A stretch of DNA of 64,000 bases, taken from the NCBI RefSeq assembly GCF_001577835.2, contig NC_029527.1:3175086-3239085 (forward strand). Direction: 5' to 3'. A program made the translations under genes and the position numbers. The notes under the pieces are model-generated. The model searched no databases and was not told the origin of the DNA. It was given only the letters and a program-made list of their open reading frames with translations. Source of the stretch: Coturnix japonica. Lineage: Eukaryota > Chordata > Aves > Galliformes > Phasianidae. This document shows, piece after piece, positions 24,715 to 40,000 of the stretch. Position 1 is the stretch's first letter; each line of letters begins with the position of its first letter.

Positions 24715-26979
24715 GGACGCTTAAGTGGCCTGAGTTCTTTCTGCAACTAGCAGATAGTAAAATCTGAATGAAGGTAAAGACTGAACACAGTTATGTGTTT
24801 TGAAAATGGAGAATAAAATATGACTGCCTTTAAAGGCTAAAAAGTCATGTCTTCTACTGAAAGGCAAAAATACGTCTATTACTAGGGATAGCAGAAGCAC
24901 ACTGCAATACAGCTCTTCAGAATAAAGCCAGGCAGAGATTTTACTGTCCTTACAGTATCTCCTTCAGGTAACTCTTAGTGTATATCCTTGATATTTAGGT
25001 ATTTGAAATAATTATTTTTTACCTTCAGGAGGTTATGGGAAACTTTGAAGACAAGCAAGTGCAAGGAACTGCTTTTATGCAATGACACATAAGAAATCTA
25101 GTGTTTCATTTTGAATGCTCCTGAAAGTCTATGAAAACTCTCTTCCTTATTCTACTAACCAGATAATATCATGCGCTGGAAACTTCTGTGAACTGACTGG
25201 TCAATATTACTGAGTTGCAAAGTCTCTGTGCTTCTATAAGATATGGAAAACAAACCTAAAAAGGTTACAGAAAGACTGAACAGTATCTTCACTTCTCATC
25301 AAACTCATGACTTCAGGAAATCTAACAAGCCAAAAGAGTAGCAGAATGGTTAAATAGGACTTCTGGACCTATCTATATCTGAAATGCTGTGTTTAAAGCT
25401 TACAATCCTTACTATTCTCTGCACATACCTGGCTTCCCATTCTAACTAAAAGCCACTTTTCTACAAATGAATCAGGTTTATAATGAGAGAGAATCTACAG
25501 AGCATCACACAGACCACATTGGCAAAATGCAGCTATTCATTATTTCTATGCCTGTTCTCCCCACTAACACATTAAAACCTTTCTTTCCTCATTTATTTCA
25601 GAAGTCAAATTTTCCATGAAGTACAAAAATAACATGTGAAGTTGCTAAATAATTCTGATGCTTTTCATGCTCCCTCACACATATGGCTACTGAGAATACA
25701 CAGCAAGTCCAAGCTTGAAATGAATCTTTTTTTTAAGCAACCAGTATATAACACTAAACATGATTTAATAATGGAAAGACTGGCACAGCCTTAAAGGAAT
25801 ATCATCAAGAAGGCAAGGTATGCTTGTGACTTATTATAAAACAGTTAAATCAGGTAGGAAGCATAATCCAGATTCTTTACATAATTATGGCAGGAGGGTG
25901 TGGAAAAAGGAGTATCAATTACTTTTTAAATTGGAGAACTTCTAACTGTAACAGATGCAATAGATTGATCTCCTATTTCTCCCATTTCCCTTGAAAACAT
26001 CTGTAATTTTTCATTTATTCTTAGTGTTACTGCCAAGTTCAATGCCAGCTTAATATTTTGCTAGCACTGAGCTTATTCTTTTGACATAGGAGGTAGTAAG
26101 TTTTTTTTTCAAGTTTTAACATGTAAATCTTAACCTTCTTGGGACTGTATCATCTCCATGTAATCAAACCGGTCACAGAAAGAAAATGAAACAATTTCTT
26201 GTCCTTGTTCCACGAGTAACAAAGCCTTGTTAAATTCAAATTAGCCACAGAGAGAAATTGCTTAGTTATAATAATGAAACAGTGTGATCCAATATTATGG
26301 CAGCACAGAATTGATTTAAAACACTGAGGACAATTCTATTTATGAAGAACTTGTTATTTTACAGGGCTTGCATTTTAGTTAAAGCACAAATCATTTCTGC
26401 TGCAATTAAAAACAGATTGCTGTGTCAGATGGTGCACAATGGAGACTTGTAATTAATTTTAAGAATGAAATATCCATCAAAATGGTATTCTTACATTTGT
26501 TATTTTAAAGTACTTTTGTTCTGGATTTCTGTGTAAACCAAGCAGTAGTTCCATGGTAAAGGACTGGAACTTCCTTAGAAGTCCTGTTCTTTGCAGCCTC
26601 TTATTTTTAATCTCATTCTTCTAAAGAGACTGAGACTAGAAAACAGAAATGTGATTTGTACACACTGGGTTAGGTCTGAGGAATCAACAGTTCTTTACCA
26701 ACGCTATTGAAATAAGAGGTGTGTCTGTGATTACCAGAGATCTTCCGGTGATAAAAGAAGGATTGCATCAGCTTTTGGCTCAGCGTGTCAGAGTGACTCA
26801 GCAGAATGCATTTCCATTTTCTTTCCGGTTGGAAGATGTTGAACCTTCATTTGTGCTTTCTCTTAAAACACCATGAAACAGGCAAAAGTGGGATGTTATT
26901 GGCTTTCTCATCAGAATAGGCTGACCATCTTTATCAATAGTAGCATAAGAGCCACACAGAGTTTTCTGATGCCATTCTA

Positions 26980-26981
<2 letters not shown>

Positions 26982-27031
<50 letters not shown>
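26982..27031. repeat. (AT)25 microsatellite
   Basis: Fifty uninterrupted bases of alternating A and T. The array is perfect, so it is likely polymorphic. Confidence 0.95.
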
Positions 27032-27037
<6 letters not shown>

Positions 27038-30000
27038 TTTTTTAGCAAAAAGAAAATATAGAGGTTTGTTTCAGAAGCTCTGCAGCTGCTCCATAGTTAA
27101 GTTACCATATCATCCCTCCAAGTTTGTACAATGCATAACACAAGAAATTCTGATTTGGAATTAAAGCTAAATTGTGAGAGGTAACATTTCAGGTACTTCT
27201 AGTGATTCTGTAGTCCCTTCTTTTATGATTTTGACCCTCAAAGCATCATTTTCTCCTTTCCTTAGAAATTTAGAGAAAAATAAAACATCTAAGGACATTT
27301 GAAAGCTGAGTAAAAATCTATCTGGGTGTTTGATTTTAGTCTGCGCTGGATCACTCAGTCTGAGTTAGAATCAAGACACTACCTGTTCCTGGAGAATTCT
27401 TCTGCTTTGAGTATATCTGCTGCCATCACTGAGAGTTAACGTCTAACTACAGGTAGTTCACATTTGTGTGTGGCCTTTTATCTGCACTTCTTCCTCTGCA
27501 TTCAGCATGAGCTGAGGTCAGCATCAACTCATTTAAACTAAGACCACCACATCTTACTTTCTGTTCTGCCCTGCTCTCTGATATTTTGATCACTTCCTTG
27601 ACCACAGTCAGGAATCAATTTCAATCTGTACATACTTTAACAAGATGTTTAAATAAGATATCTTGAGACTATACTAACTACATTTCATCATCAGTGACAG
27701 ACACTGTACTTCCTTTAGGCTATGCCGTGCTTAAAAAGTAATCTTCAAGAACTGGGAAAATCTAAAAGCTACATTTCCAGTTAGCCGTGTTCTTAGAAAA
27801 TGAGTCTGTAAAGATCACAATTATAAACATATGGGAATAAAACTGACAGTCGAGAAAAAGAACAGCTATTTAAATCAATCAGTCATTGTCAGATGCGATA
27901 CGGTGTTCCAGAAAGTCTGTTCATTCTCCTGAAATAGGACCGTGCACATTCTAGTTACAATCGTGAAATTTGAAAGGAAGTTTAAAAACATTTTTTGAGG
28001 CCTGTCATTTCCTTTGCATCAAGTTCAATAAGTCTGAAATAGGTGATGAAATAAAGATGAAGTCCAGACTAACTTTTGTGCACAATTTGCACAATACAGT
28101 TCTAAAATACAATCCATCATCTAATTGAGAAATGTACCTCAATGCCAACTGCGGTTTTCAGCACTGTGCCCTTCTGAATCAGCACTGAAAGTGATTTAAC
28201 AGCACAACAAATCAAGCCCCCCAGTCACTTAGGTTCTGACAAATGCAAAAAGGCTGAGAGATTTTCTGCTTATTTAGTTGATCTCGCTGCAACAGTGTTG
28301 AAAGTTGTTTTACAGTAATTGAACTAATTTATTTCATTTTTGCAGGATTTGGTCACATTCTTGGAACAGACTGAACTTTGAGGGACTGGTTTTCTATGTG
28401 AAATATTGGCACCCAATCTGCTGTTATGGTAAGCATCCTCTGTTCACAAAACACACACCAAAAGGAGCCCAGTGTATTTACAAGCTAATTACACTTGTCA
28501 GTGAAGGTTAAAAATCAGGTGTGCGCTATCATAAGTGAGAGAAGTCCTTGAACTTATAAAATTGATAACTACCAAGTACAACAATCATTTACATTTTAGA
28601 GAACTGGAAAGGTGGTTTATTATGTGTATCAGAATTAACATGGCATATTCTTAAGGGAGTAAAGATTTCAGTGATAAAGATACCAGTAAAACTTTCATAA
28701 CTCAGGAGGACAAACACATTGCTTACAAAATTAGAAGCCTCCTTTTTGTCCAAAGCATCAGTCACCTCCTCAGAGTGTTATTTTACCAAAAAATCCTGCA
28801 AAGCAGGTAACTGCCAGCTATGACCAATTACGCTGCCTTACAAGAAAAGTGGGAGTGAAATGAGCGGCATACCAGAAGACAAATACAGTTGTTCTACTGT
28901 GAAAGATAAACCGCAGGAACAAAAGATTAGTTGACAGAAATCAATAGTCCAGGACCCTTCTGAGTGCAGAGCAACAGCACAGCTGTGCCATGATAGAACC
29001 CACAGATACTGCAGGTTGTGCAGAGCCAGCTGCAGTGACAAGGCCCAGATGGGCCTGAAATGCTTCTCAATTACTAAGAGAAGATTGTTCCCATCAGTCT
29101 CTTGCTTTACACTGTATGTAATCTGTGTGTGGCTTGGTGACCTGTATTATTTCATACTCTGAGGACATCAGTTTTTTAACAGTGTACTAAAAATGTGTGT
29201 CAAAGACTCACCTCATTGTGAAAGGCCTACTTTCTCTCTTCCATTCAGTAGATTTAGTTAGAATTGATCTTCCAAGTCTACCATCTTCTCACTAGAAATG
29301 CTAGGCAACTGTTCTTTGCTTGTTGGCTCCCTTAGACTAATATTAAAAATTATCTCACAGTGAACATTTGAGTACTAGAAATCTTCAATGTAGATATTGG
29401 TTCACTTAAAATATTAGCAAACCATGCAAAAAGAAGGAAAATTAGTAGGATACTTTAATTCCATCTTATCCCTTCTGCTATGCACAGGGATCCTGGGTGG
29501 TACTGAATTAATGATTTGTCACTCGATGACTGTTGGCTTAATTGCTGTTAATGCAATGTTCATATGCCGTAAATTCTCTGCTTTTACACTAATCATTAGA
29601 AACTAGGGCATTACACCAGCTCAATAACTGCAACCGCACCCAGTTCCCCCAGTGTCAGATAAACACCGGGTAGAATTTGTCCGATGCAAGCATGTGTGCA
29701 ATCAATCTTATTGATTTTATGAGAAGTTTTACACCTTTACAGCTAGGTTTTGAATTTGAACTTATCTGAAAGAGAAGGTAATAGAATGAACGCTTATTAT
29801 TACACTGAAATGTAAAGTATTAAACAAAAGAACAAACAGATGCATTTTGGAAGAGCAACAGTGATGATTACAGCAAACAAATGTGGGTAAAGCAGCTTTC
29901 AGTTCTCCTTTGGTTCTGAAATAAAGCTCCCACTGTCTTAATACCACAGCAGCATTAGAGAAATTGTTATTCAATTAAGTTCAGTTCCAGTTTGGATGGA

Positions 30001-30102
30001 AGAACATGCCTAGCATGACATAATTCCCGAGTAACTGAGAAAAAGAAGAGATAGCTCTGAAGTGTTATTCTTAGGAGAAATAATTAGTATTCCACACGCC
30101 TT

Positions 30103-30115
30103 CCAGCAGGGGGCA
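30103..30115 (+). promoter_or_regulatory. CTCF-like binding motif
   Basis: CCAGCAGGGGGCA matches the core consensus CCASYAGRKGGCR at every position. It lies in the interval between SYN2 and the presumed PPARG promoter, 11 kb past SYN2 and 16 kb before the CpG island. Binding is inferred from the motif alone. Confidence 0.5.
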
Positions 30116-33100
30116 ATGCCACATATAACTGCTTCATCACATGCTGGGAGCCCGGCGGGGGGAGTCACCCCTCATCGTGTAATGGAATTGGACACTTTTT
30201 GGTTAGACAAATTCTCCTGCCAGAAAGCAACCAGGAAATTTCAGGTTATTACTGAATGTAGTGAAACAACCAACTTGTATTACTTTTCCTTCCAAAATAG
30301 CTAAATGGCAGTTAGGAGCCCCAGTGCTATTAAAACTGAAAGCTTGGTAACATTCAAATATATTTAATCATTTCCTCATTTTTAATTCTTTTTAAATTCA
30401 GCTCGGGCAGCATTAGCTTGGAAACTTCCACCTGAAGTGAAACATATGAAAAGGGCTTGAAAAAAGAGGAAATAAATAATACAGCTTAACAGAGGGACAG
30501 AAGGCTACAAATAACTGAATGAGCTACAGGAATATAACCAAATTATGTCCTATATTTTACCTCTGATAACAAAATCCTTTTGACAGTGAATGTATGATTT
30601 TGAAAGCCTGCTAGAAAAGAAAAACTTCAGTGCTCTAAAAATAACACCAAACAAAACAAGCAAATAACAAAAATTCCACCCCTACAATTAAAATTTTCCT
30701 GTTAAGTTGTTTGGCTGAGTGAATGCAAGCACGAAATTTCACTTTCTTGTTTATTACAGCTGCTGGAAGGAGGCTTTTGGGGTTGTTTCTCTGGCCCCAT
30801 CCCAAGTGCATGTACACACAACCACACTGCCAAATTCCCCCAGTTGACAACACAGAGATGGGAGGGAAATGAGGGAGCAGAAAAAGAAGAGAAATAAGTC
30901 CTATTTTTCTACCTCTAGGCTCTGAAACAGGTCTTGGCTGCACTACTTATAGGAAAGATACAATTGCAATTAAACTCCTAACAATGTAGCATACCTGTTA
31001 AAAACAAATGAACAAACACACATTTCCATAACTTTTATTGTCCTGTATCTAGGATCTAGGACTCTCTAAGTCCTACTTTAAAATGGTTAACTGCTTCTGT
31101 GCTGAGCCTAGTATTAGAAGAATACTTCCTGCCCTTGGGAAGCAAGACAATTCAGACATAATATGACAGATCAGTCCTGGGATTATCTTCCACAGGCACT
31201 CACCTCTCTTCCTCTTCCCCAATTCCCAACCCAAATTCTTCCAACAGCGTCACACTGTGCTGATCAAATACCAGTAAACTGCTGTTCATTGAGGACTGGG
31301 CTTATAATGTGAACACCACAGAACTGCATGTTTTTCATTTTAAATGAAGATCCAGATTTAGGTTCTTCTGAGCATTTAGAGCTTAATCATCATGATATGC
31401 TTAACTCTTCCTTTCACTATTGGCACATAGTTGTAAGATACTTTCATCTCCCATGTCTTATAAAGCATAACCAAGTAAATCTCATCACTAATGCAGAAAG
31501 CATTAAGCAAAAATTTACTTTGCTCACATTAAGCAAAGTTTCTCTTTGTCCTGAAGGAAATTACTTTTCTTCTGTACTTCAGTGGGCACCAGGTTGCTAG
31601 AAACCCCATAACCAATCCAATCTATAGCATGAAACAGCAACTCCATGTAAAGACAAAAATATTTACTGCTATTCATGAACAAAGAATAAAACAGCAGAAT
31701 CCATTCCTGATATTTTCCCCTGCAAGCTTATATACGTAAAAAATCAGATATAAAGGTTCAAAATCTGGTATTCCTTCCCTTATCCCTTCAAATAGTCAGG
31801 AGTGGAAGTGATCATCAGAAGCAGAAAAGTATTTTGATCTTTGTTACATTGGGACTATGGAATCTAAGCAACTATTTTACAAGACATTGTAATTGTTTGT
31901 ACTTGCAAAACTGGATTAAGAAATCACTGCTATTCTTAAAACACATTTATCACATACATACAAAAGTCAGCATATTTTTACTTCGAGCTGATCCTTCAGC
32001 CAACCACAGTGAGTTACCATGTACCGCCCACACTCATTCTCGCATCCTCCCCTTCCCCAGAGCAATCACTGCATCTGGCTAATATAGCACAAAAGAGTTT
32101 CCAAAATGCCTTTACCGGGGTACACCTGCCCTATGGATGACCCACGTATATCTCACCTATACTCTACTGATGGTGTCACAGTTTCTAGCAATCTCAGTGC
32201 AATTACTGAAACACAGACATTAGAAGTGCTGAACAAAAAAGGTGAGACTATGGGAAGAGTTAAGGGCAGGATTTTATTTGTTTATTTTGTATTGTTTTGG
32301 TTAAGATACAAGCCATATTTTATTCAAAATGAATTGAGAATTAAAGCGGTAGCATCAGAGTCCTTCACAGTGTAGGACTCACATAAGCAAATGAGGCAGC
32401 CATAGAATGTTAAGTTTCATCAGACCTCTAGAGTTCCCAAGTACAGCACCTTGCTGATATTTTTGATATGTAAGACTGCCTAATTCTGTTGTAAATGCTT
32501 AGAAAAACCCAACTCACTAACACTATAATTGAAAAATAACCTCAAGCATATATCACAGCCACAATCAGGCTAATGTGTGAGTTAGCAAAATCAAAACCAG
32601 CATCCACACTGCTAAGGTTTGTAACAGTCTGTAAGGAAATTATAATGATGAGGGACCCAGAAGCCAAAGTTTCTCTACATGTTTATTTTCTCTATTACCT
32701 TCTTTATTAAATGTCTCACTTTAACAAAAATAAATAAATTCTCTTTTAGATTAGATTTTATCTTTCTACCTCTTTACTGATGCATTCTCCTTTCTAATAC
32801 AACCTGAAAAGCATATACAGTTCCTTAGCACCATTATCTCTTCAATATTGCTTCTAAAAGGAGGTATGGTTGATCTCCATCCCCTGTGGCAGGTACAGCA
32901 CTCTGTCTACAACCTTCACAGTAGATAAGAAAAAAGCAGACTGGATTTCTTCTTTCTTTCTTACCTCACCTTCTCTCTCTTTTGCCTAAACAGGAAAAAA
33001 AATCACACTTTTTGGAAACTAGATGAAGTATGTAGCAGTTTACATGGTAAGAAGTAGTAGCTGTCTCCATTCTGGTTCATTCTGTCCCTGAAGTCCCAGA

Positions 33101-36100
33101 AACCTCTCATGAATACTCATGATATCCCTGTACATTACTCATTATAATTTCTCTTAAAGACATTAAGTAAGTAGTTGTGACACAGAGACTATAAACAAGA
33201 TATCCTAATACTTTTCATAGATAATCTTGGCACTCTCTATTTTAAATTGTGTTTCCTTCCACTTATGGACAATAGCAGATGGCGAATTACAAGACCTCCA
33301 TAGTTTCCTTCAATATACCCTCCTTCCCTCTGTCCTCTATATGCAATCTTTCTTGACAAGGAAAGTTAAATTCCCCTTCTCTAAGAAAAACAAAACAGTT
33401 TCTGAAAGGAAACTTAGGAAACTTCATTTAAGTTATTTGAGTCAAAATATATTGTTATGCCCTCTTGCTGGCTACAAATGCCGCTTAGCCTTACCTAAAT
33501 TTGACCACTGCCAAAGAAGGAAGTCTATTTTTTTTCCCCCTTGGCAACTCTATTGGAGGTACACTATTGTGTTCCCAGAGTACTCGTTCTCAAAGGCTAT
33601 TGTGAATACTGTAGTAAACAGAACGCTCAGCATCAGGATGCAAGAAACAGGATCCAAGGCTGAAAATATTTGCCAAGAGTGGATGTGACCGCTGCCCCAT
33701 TCAATCCTGGATGGTACAACAGTTCATCTTAGCTGCTAGATATAGCACATTCTGTAATGAGGAGGACAAAGGTAGCAATTACTGACAAACCGTGTTGTTG
33801 GAGAAAACAGCATCAGGATGTTAAAAAAATTTCCTTTCCATCAGGCAACTAAACAACGGATCTCAATTCCAGATAGTAGGGTATAGTCTCAATTTGTATC
33901 AGCATATTTCCACATGCTGTTGTGGAGCTGCATGATTACGACAACTGAGCTGATGACAACTGTGAATTTGGCCCAAAGATTGAAACTGAAATACTCAGAG
34001 TATTTCAATTAGCTCCTTGGCTTTTTGGCAGAACATACGTGATTCAGACTTGCCAAATGATTCACGTTTCATAAAACTAGAAAAGAACCAGAAAGTGGTA
34101 AATCTAAACATTTAAGAAGCTATTATTAAATACAGAATATCACAGATTTAAACTATAAAGCAAGAGTAGTGTTACATAGGAAACAAAGTACTGTGAATAG
34201 CTATGGAGGAACTGATATTCTTTCATTCAGATTGTGGAAAGAACAGGCGAAATGCACAGAGGAATAAAAACAGAGTAGATGATAAATTTGATATTAAGAG
34301 AAATATTTAATGGATTTTACTATTAATTAGTGTGTTTACCATAGTGGAAAGAATGTATCAGGGCAACTCAGCATCAACTGCTTGATACTATCAATAATCA
34401 AAATTCAGGCACATCAAGAAAGATACTGTTGATGTTAAAGACTGGAAAGATTGTTATCTGATTTTATCCCCTGCATAATACAAACCATAGAAACTTCCTT
34501 ATAAATTGTTCCACCAAACTTGTAGCTAATTCTTTATAATTCAAATGAATCTCTAGAGATGCATTCAAACTCAGAGTGAAGGTTCTGAGTTATAACACAT
34601 CACTTTCCAGATTATTTGTTTCAGTTACATTTTTTAATTTGAATGTATGCAGTTATTGCATCTTCTACCTCTTTCTCTACTTTCAGCTGTTAGAAAAACA
34701 GTATAGATAGTTACTGAGTCAACTGACCCTTTAACTTCTATAGGTGGGCCAAGACCCTGACATCACCAAGTCATGCTATGACTTTCTGTACAGCTCTGTC
34801 ACCTATTCTAGAACAGCTTCCCACACATTATTACACTCAAATCACATCAACAGTCTTTCAAGGGTCTTTGCAATATATAACCCCATTTAAATTCTGAAGG
34901 AATTTAGGAAAATATTACCAATTTTCATTAACAAACCATCAATACTAATTTGTAGGGAACTTCTTCAGTATGGGGTCATTAAACAAAAAGATGATTCTTG
35001 CTATGTCTGTACACCCATTCTGTCCAAGTAGTCACTATATCAATGAAGAAATTTCTGATAACGCAAAATCTCTGTGCATAAAGACATCAGGACTTGTTCT
35101 CAGTCTTAACACATCATCATGAGACAGCAACAAAGTGGCAAAAATATCTGACATTCAGTTCAGGAGAAGAGATAAATGAACACCTGTGTGCACAGAAAAG
35201 ATTTGGGGAAAAGTTGTCCATGAAGAACACAACTGAGTCTTTTGCAGGCACAAATAATGCTTGAGCAAAGCAGGTGTTTATAGAATGTCCTACAGAACTG
35301 ACTATCTTTACAGATGCTGTTTCTCTCACATTTGCCATTTCTAATGTCTTCTTTTTTTACAGTTAGGAAGCATGTGTTTAGAAGTCCAAACAAGAGCTGT
35401 CAGATAGTTTCCATTTATGAAAGGTTTTGTTTTGTTTTCTCTGTAGGAGAAGTAGGTTTGGGGTTTATTTGTTGAGGTTGATGTTTGTTTGTTTATATGA
35501 ACAAATATTTCTGTCTGCTTACCAGCTTTCATCTATGCAACTACAGGAATCTGAAGCTGCTTTTAACAGTCATAAAAAACGTATGTGTTTTATTCTTCAG
35601 ATCTCAAATGGCTGTTTTTCATTAGGATTGCAGACCATGAACCTAAAAACAAGGATCTGAGGCAAAGAATCCTCTCAGAAAATACCCCAAAGTAGGAGGA
35701 AAGCAGCTAGATATTATATTTCACCTATCTTAAAGTCAGACATTAGTTGAATCTTGATTCCTGCAGCCACAAGCATACACATAACATTAAAATAAGTAGT
35801 TCTGTTGAAGTGACAGTAGATGTGTGTAAACGTGGTACTGTGATATAAGTCCAAACACCAATACTACAGTGCTGCTTTTAAAACAGAGTATGCAAGATTT
35901 TGAATGACACAGAAACCCCTCCTAAATTTTGAATCATTCGAGGTCCTGTTCAATCCTTCAGTTCCAGAAGGATGTCCATAAGCAGATTACATCGCCTCAC
36001 TGGTGTAAGCAGCCAAAACAGCATTGAGAAGTAATAACTTATGAAAATATTTTTATTCACTTGTATTCCAGAAACAGCTAAAGCCTCTTTTAAAAAAGAA

Positions 36101-36769
36101 CAGTCTGGAAACTATCACTAGAGCAATGCTTTAAAAATTACTCACAGCCTAATTAACATCTGCTTTAAGAGTTTAAGTTATTACAGTCATTTATCTACTC
36201 AGAGCATCTTGTACAGATTTTTTAATGTTTAACATTTCTCCCCATAAACTCCTACTGAAAGACATCCACCTAAGTGAATACAGCAGGTCATTCTCACCTA
36301 ATGTAATGTTTCCTAATCCCAGGATAGGTAAGAAACATAGAAATGTAGTCCTTTTTAGAAAGCAGGTATAAAATTCTAGCATCAGAAGAGAAAATAACAA
36401 CAAAAAAAGGCTACATTAAAAAAAAATTATCAAGCAAGAAATAGAGATTCTGTATCTGGAAAGACAAACAAATGGAAAAAAAAATTAGTCTTCAAATGTT
36501 CTAATATTTCTAATATAATAATTATAAGTGTTCTTTATATTATGAAACATAAACATACGGATCTTGGAAAGGTTCTCTCTCAGTTGCAGCTGGTCTTTTC
36601 TGAAACACAGCTGGCTAGAAGTTTGATTAACCAAACTGCAACTGTCCTCCTACCAACTGCTGTCCTAACCTTCTAGGGGAATTATTCTGTTGAATTTCAT
36701 TTCCCACTGTTAGATTAGGTTGTTGTCTTACTGGGGCAAATGAGATGGATGCTGGGGAGCATACATAAT

Positions 36770-37026
36770 GATAGAATCACTACGGAAAAGATGAGTAAGA
36801 TCATCTAGTCCAACTGGCAGCCCATCCCCACCATGCCCACTAAACAAATCTTTCTTCTATTCTTCAGGTCTCCACCACCTCTGTAGGCAGCCTGTTCCAA
36901 TGCCTCACCACTTTTTAGGAAAGAAACTTTCCCTTATATCTAACTCTAATCTCCCCTGGTGCAACTTAAGGCCATCAACTTTCATCCTATCACTAGTTAC
37001 CTGGGAGAAGAGGCCAGTGCACCATT
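36770..37026 (-). mobile_element. CR1 LINE fragment, 3' end, 5'-truncated
   Basis: Read on the + strand it shows the reverse complement of the CR1 3' region: GATAGAATCAC, ATCATCTAGTCCAACTGGCA, GCAGCCTGTTCCAATGCCTC and CCTGGGAGAAGAGGCC. The copy is about 255 bp, carries many substitutions and breaks off at its 5' end near 37026, as most bird CR1 copies do. It lies in antisense orientation to both flanking genes. Confidence 0.88.
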
Positions 37027-40000
37027 CAGGCAAGGAAGAAAGTTTCAGCACTGAAATGATTTCCATCATCTCAGACAAACTGTATCCTCTGGCACGTGCA
37101 TAGGAGTGTTTCTATTGTGTCTCTAGGACTGTATTTAAACACAGTAGAATGGATATCTAGGAATTTAACCCTTCCTAACCTCCTTTTCCCTTAATGTTGA
37201 TTATTATATGAACTGATCTAAAGGCTCTGGAAAGTCTTTCTGATCATGATTCTCACAGTTGTTTTAAGTTGGTGTGACATTTGGGATTCTAGTTGTTGTC
37301 ACTGTTGTGCCCTACACAATAAGCAACAAATGAAGTATTTCTTTGGACTAGTTCATGTTAGTCTTTAATCCCTTTTAGCAGCATTCAGCATCAGCTGAGA
37401 ACAGAAAAGGCATCTAATTGAAACAGCAGAGATAATCAGAAGAAGAAAAAGGCAAGTGATGTTCATTAATGCCATTTTTAGTAAAAGACGTGTTCTGAAG
37501 TGTACACCTGGTGTCAGTGCTGTAAAGCACCCAAGGCAGTGTTTGGATGAGCCCTTCTAGTTCCTTGCTTCCCCAGGCACAAAAAGAAAATCAAGGCAGT
37601 GTCTCAGTTATTGCAATAATGAGGTCAGAAGAACACAGAAAATCTGCTCCTAATTATAAGAAACCTCAGAAAGCTTTCTTTCCTTTTGTCTGTGACCCCA
37701 CCCCTACCATATACATAATTTATCAACTAAGTTAAGTTTCCTTGCTTCCCTTTTCCTTGCTTTCCCTTTTCTCACTTTCCCATTAGGAAGCAAATGCTCT
37801 GAGGGCCCCACTCAGACCCCTGGGACCCTGACTGCAAATCATGATGCAGTCTTTCCTTTTTTGGAAATTGGGTGCTCTTTACTACTGCACAAAATAAAAA
37901 GAGGATGCTAACACAGGCTGTATACGCACTGGACCAAATTCTGATCTTGGACACCCACACAATTCCTGTTGTAAGTCACATGTGTGCACATTTCTGGCAG
38001 CAGGATATGCCCACTTGTGCTGTGTCTTAATGCATAAGCAAGAGTGGCGTGCCTCCCTTTTTAATAGAAACAGAAGTGTAAAAGGATGATTTTTCAAAGC
38101 TTAAGGGCTCAGGCAGACTGATAATGATCCTTGAACTGAAACTGAATGGGTAGAAAAAGACAAGTAATCAAACCAAGGATAGAAAAACAATTTTCTCACT
38201 TAAAAGGGATTTTACAAGACTGGCAAGCATCCATGGCAACTCTGCTTTTAATGCGGGTTGAGGGACATATTTCAATTTTAAGTTAATTAAGGAAAAAAAA
38301 ATAATTTATTCAAATCATCATATGAAAGAGCTTCAGCAACAGCTTCACTGTTATTATTTAAGCTTAATGAACAGGGTAGGTAATAGATAATTGGCATACA
38401 GAAAAGCCGTATGTTATTACAACTAAAAGCATAGCTGGAAGTGAACACTACTAAAAATGTCGAGAATAAATACCTACAGAACTATTTATTTCACACGTCT
38501 GAGGGAAAATACAAAGTATGCTCTTTTAAGTATCTTTACTAGATCTTATGGAATATTCTAATAATCTTTCTTAAAACAGGAAAATAATGCAATCAGAAAC
38601 AGCTGAATTTATCCTCTGGAAACTTTGGTTTGCTGTCATATCTGCAAATCTTGGAGCAGGTTGGTTTACTTTGTCCTCTGTTCCACCTGGCTACCAGAAA
38701 CCACTGTCTGTCCTTCCCAATATAAGTGGATTCAGAATACTGGGGAAGCACATTAACATACCTGGAAACAAGAGATATTGTCCTCTATTTCTGAAAAAAA
38801 CCTGCCAGTAATAGAAATGCATATAGAATCACAAGGAAGGTTTCTCAAAAGTATAAACATAAATTTGAAGAAAGGGTTGATAAAACATAAAATCTCAAGC
38901 TGGTGCACAGATCAGGCTGTAAGAAATCACATCCACAATTTAAAAAAAGAATAGGAATATTCCATAACATAAAAAGAAGTTTAAAAAAAAAGAAAAAACA
39001 ACCAGCAACAAAACAATCTGTACAAACAGAGCTGAGGTTTCTAACCAATAAATGTTAAAAGGTACAGTCATGAATAAAGAACTCCAGACCAGATCTGTGT
39101 GATGAGTAAACAGGAAACTGGAGACAAAAAGATAGAATGGAAGGAGTTTGCTACCATATGCAAAAACAGTTACCATAAAATACTTGTTTGTTCTGAGCTA
39201 AGACTGGAGGTATCAGTGGATTAATGCTGAGGAATAGGCTGAATTCTTGAAACCAGTAACCATTTTTCCATTCTGTTTTGCTATCTTTTCTCTCCCTTTT
39301 GCATACTTCATATCCACTTTGTGGATGCTTTATAACTAAACATACTTGAGCTGTAAGAAACAAAATACAACTAAACTTCAAGCATAATTTCCAAATTTAA
39401 TCAGATTTTCTTCCATATCGCTCCACTTTTATTTTGGTAACTTATTACTTTTAGTTCTGTATGCAGTAAAATGACAGGCAGGCAAGCAAATAAACATTAG
39501 AAGTTTTCAAATGCAAGTAGGATAGTTCAGAGAAAGTTTACATGCAATAGTCTGTCACCAAGTTATAGTCTGCAGTCGACTAACCTGCTATGTTTTGTTC
39601 TTTTATTAGTACATATAATTTCCACTAATATGTATATTAGTACATATAAGACTCAGATAATCAAATTGTTCCTGACCCAATGTTATTTTTCCTCCATTTC
39701 TGATCCAACTTGCTATTTAAACTCACCAGGATGTTTGCTCATGTTAGCTAGGACATTTTTATTATTATTACTATTATTTGGCATTCCACACTTCATATTA
39801 AAAAGCAAATTCTATCCTGTAAATGTTGAGTCATCCCTGCTCAGGAGAATGCTTATTGCCATTTCACAAAACGGCAAATAATCTCCACAGAAGTTATTTA
39901 ATATCCTTCCATGAGAGAGATTACAATACAACACAAATGAGAAAGCTTCTGTATTGATAACGAAGGGTTTCAAGAACACAGTGGGCAGAAGTCCTAACAT

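Larger units (their letters stand above)
18976..36769. other. Intergenic sequence between SYN2 and the CpG island, first part
   Basis: No gene is supported. Open frames here are short and lack splice context or recognisable domains; the longest is at 33227-33688 (+) and is not recognised. The region holds an A30/GA microsatellite (20416-20486), AT microsatellites (24679-24714, 26982-27031) and a CTCF-like site (30103-30115). Regulatory DNA for either flanking gene may lie here but cannot be identified by eye. Confidence 0.7.
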
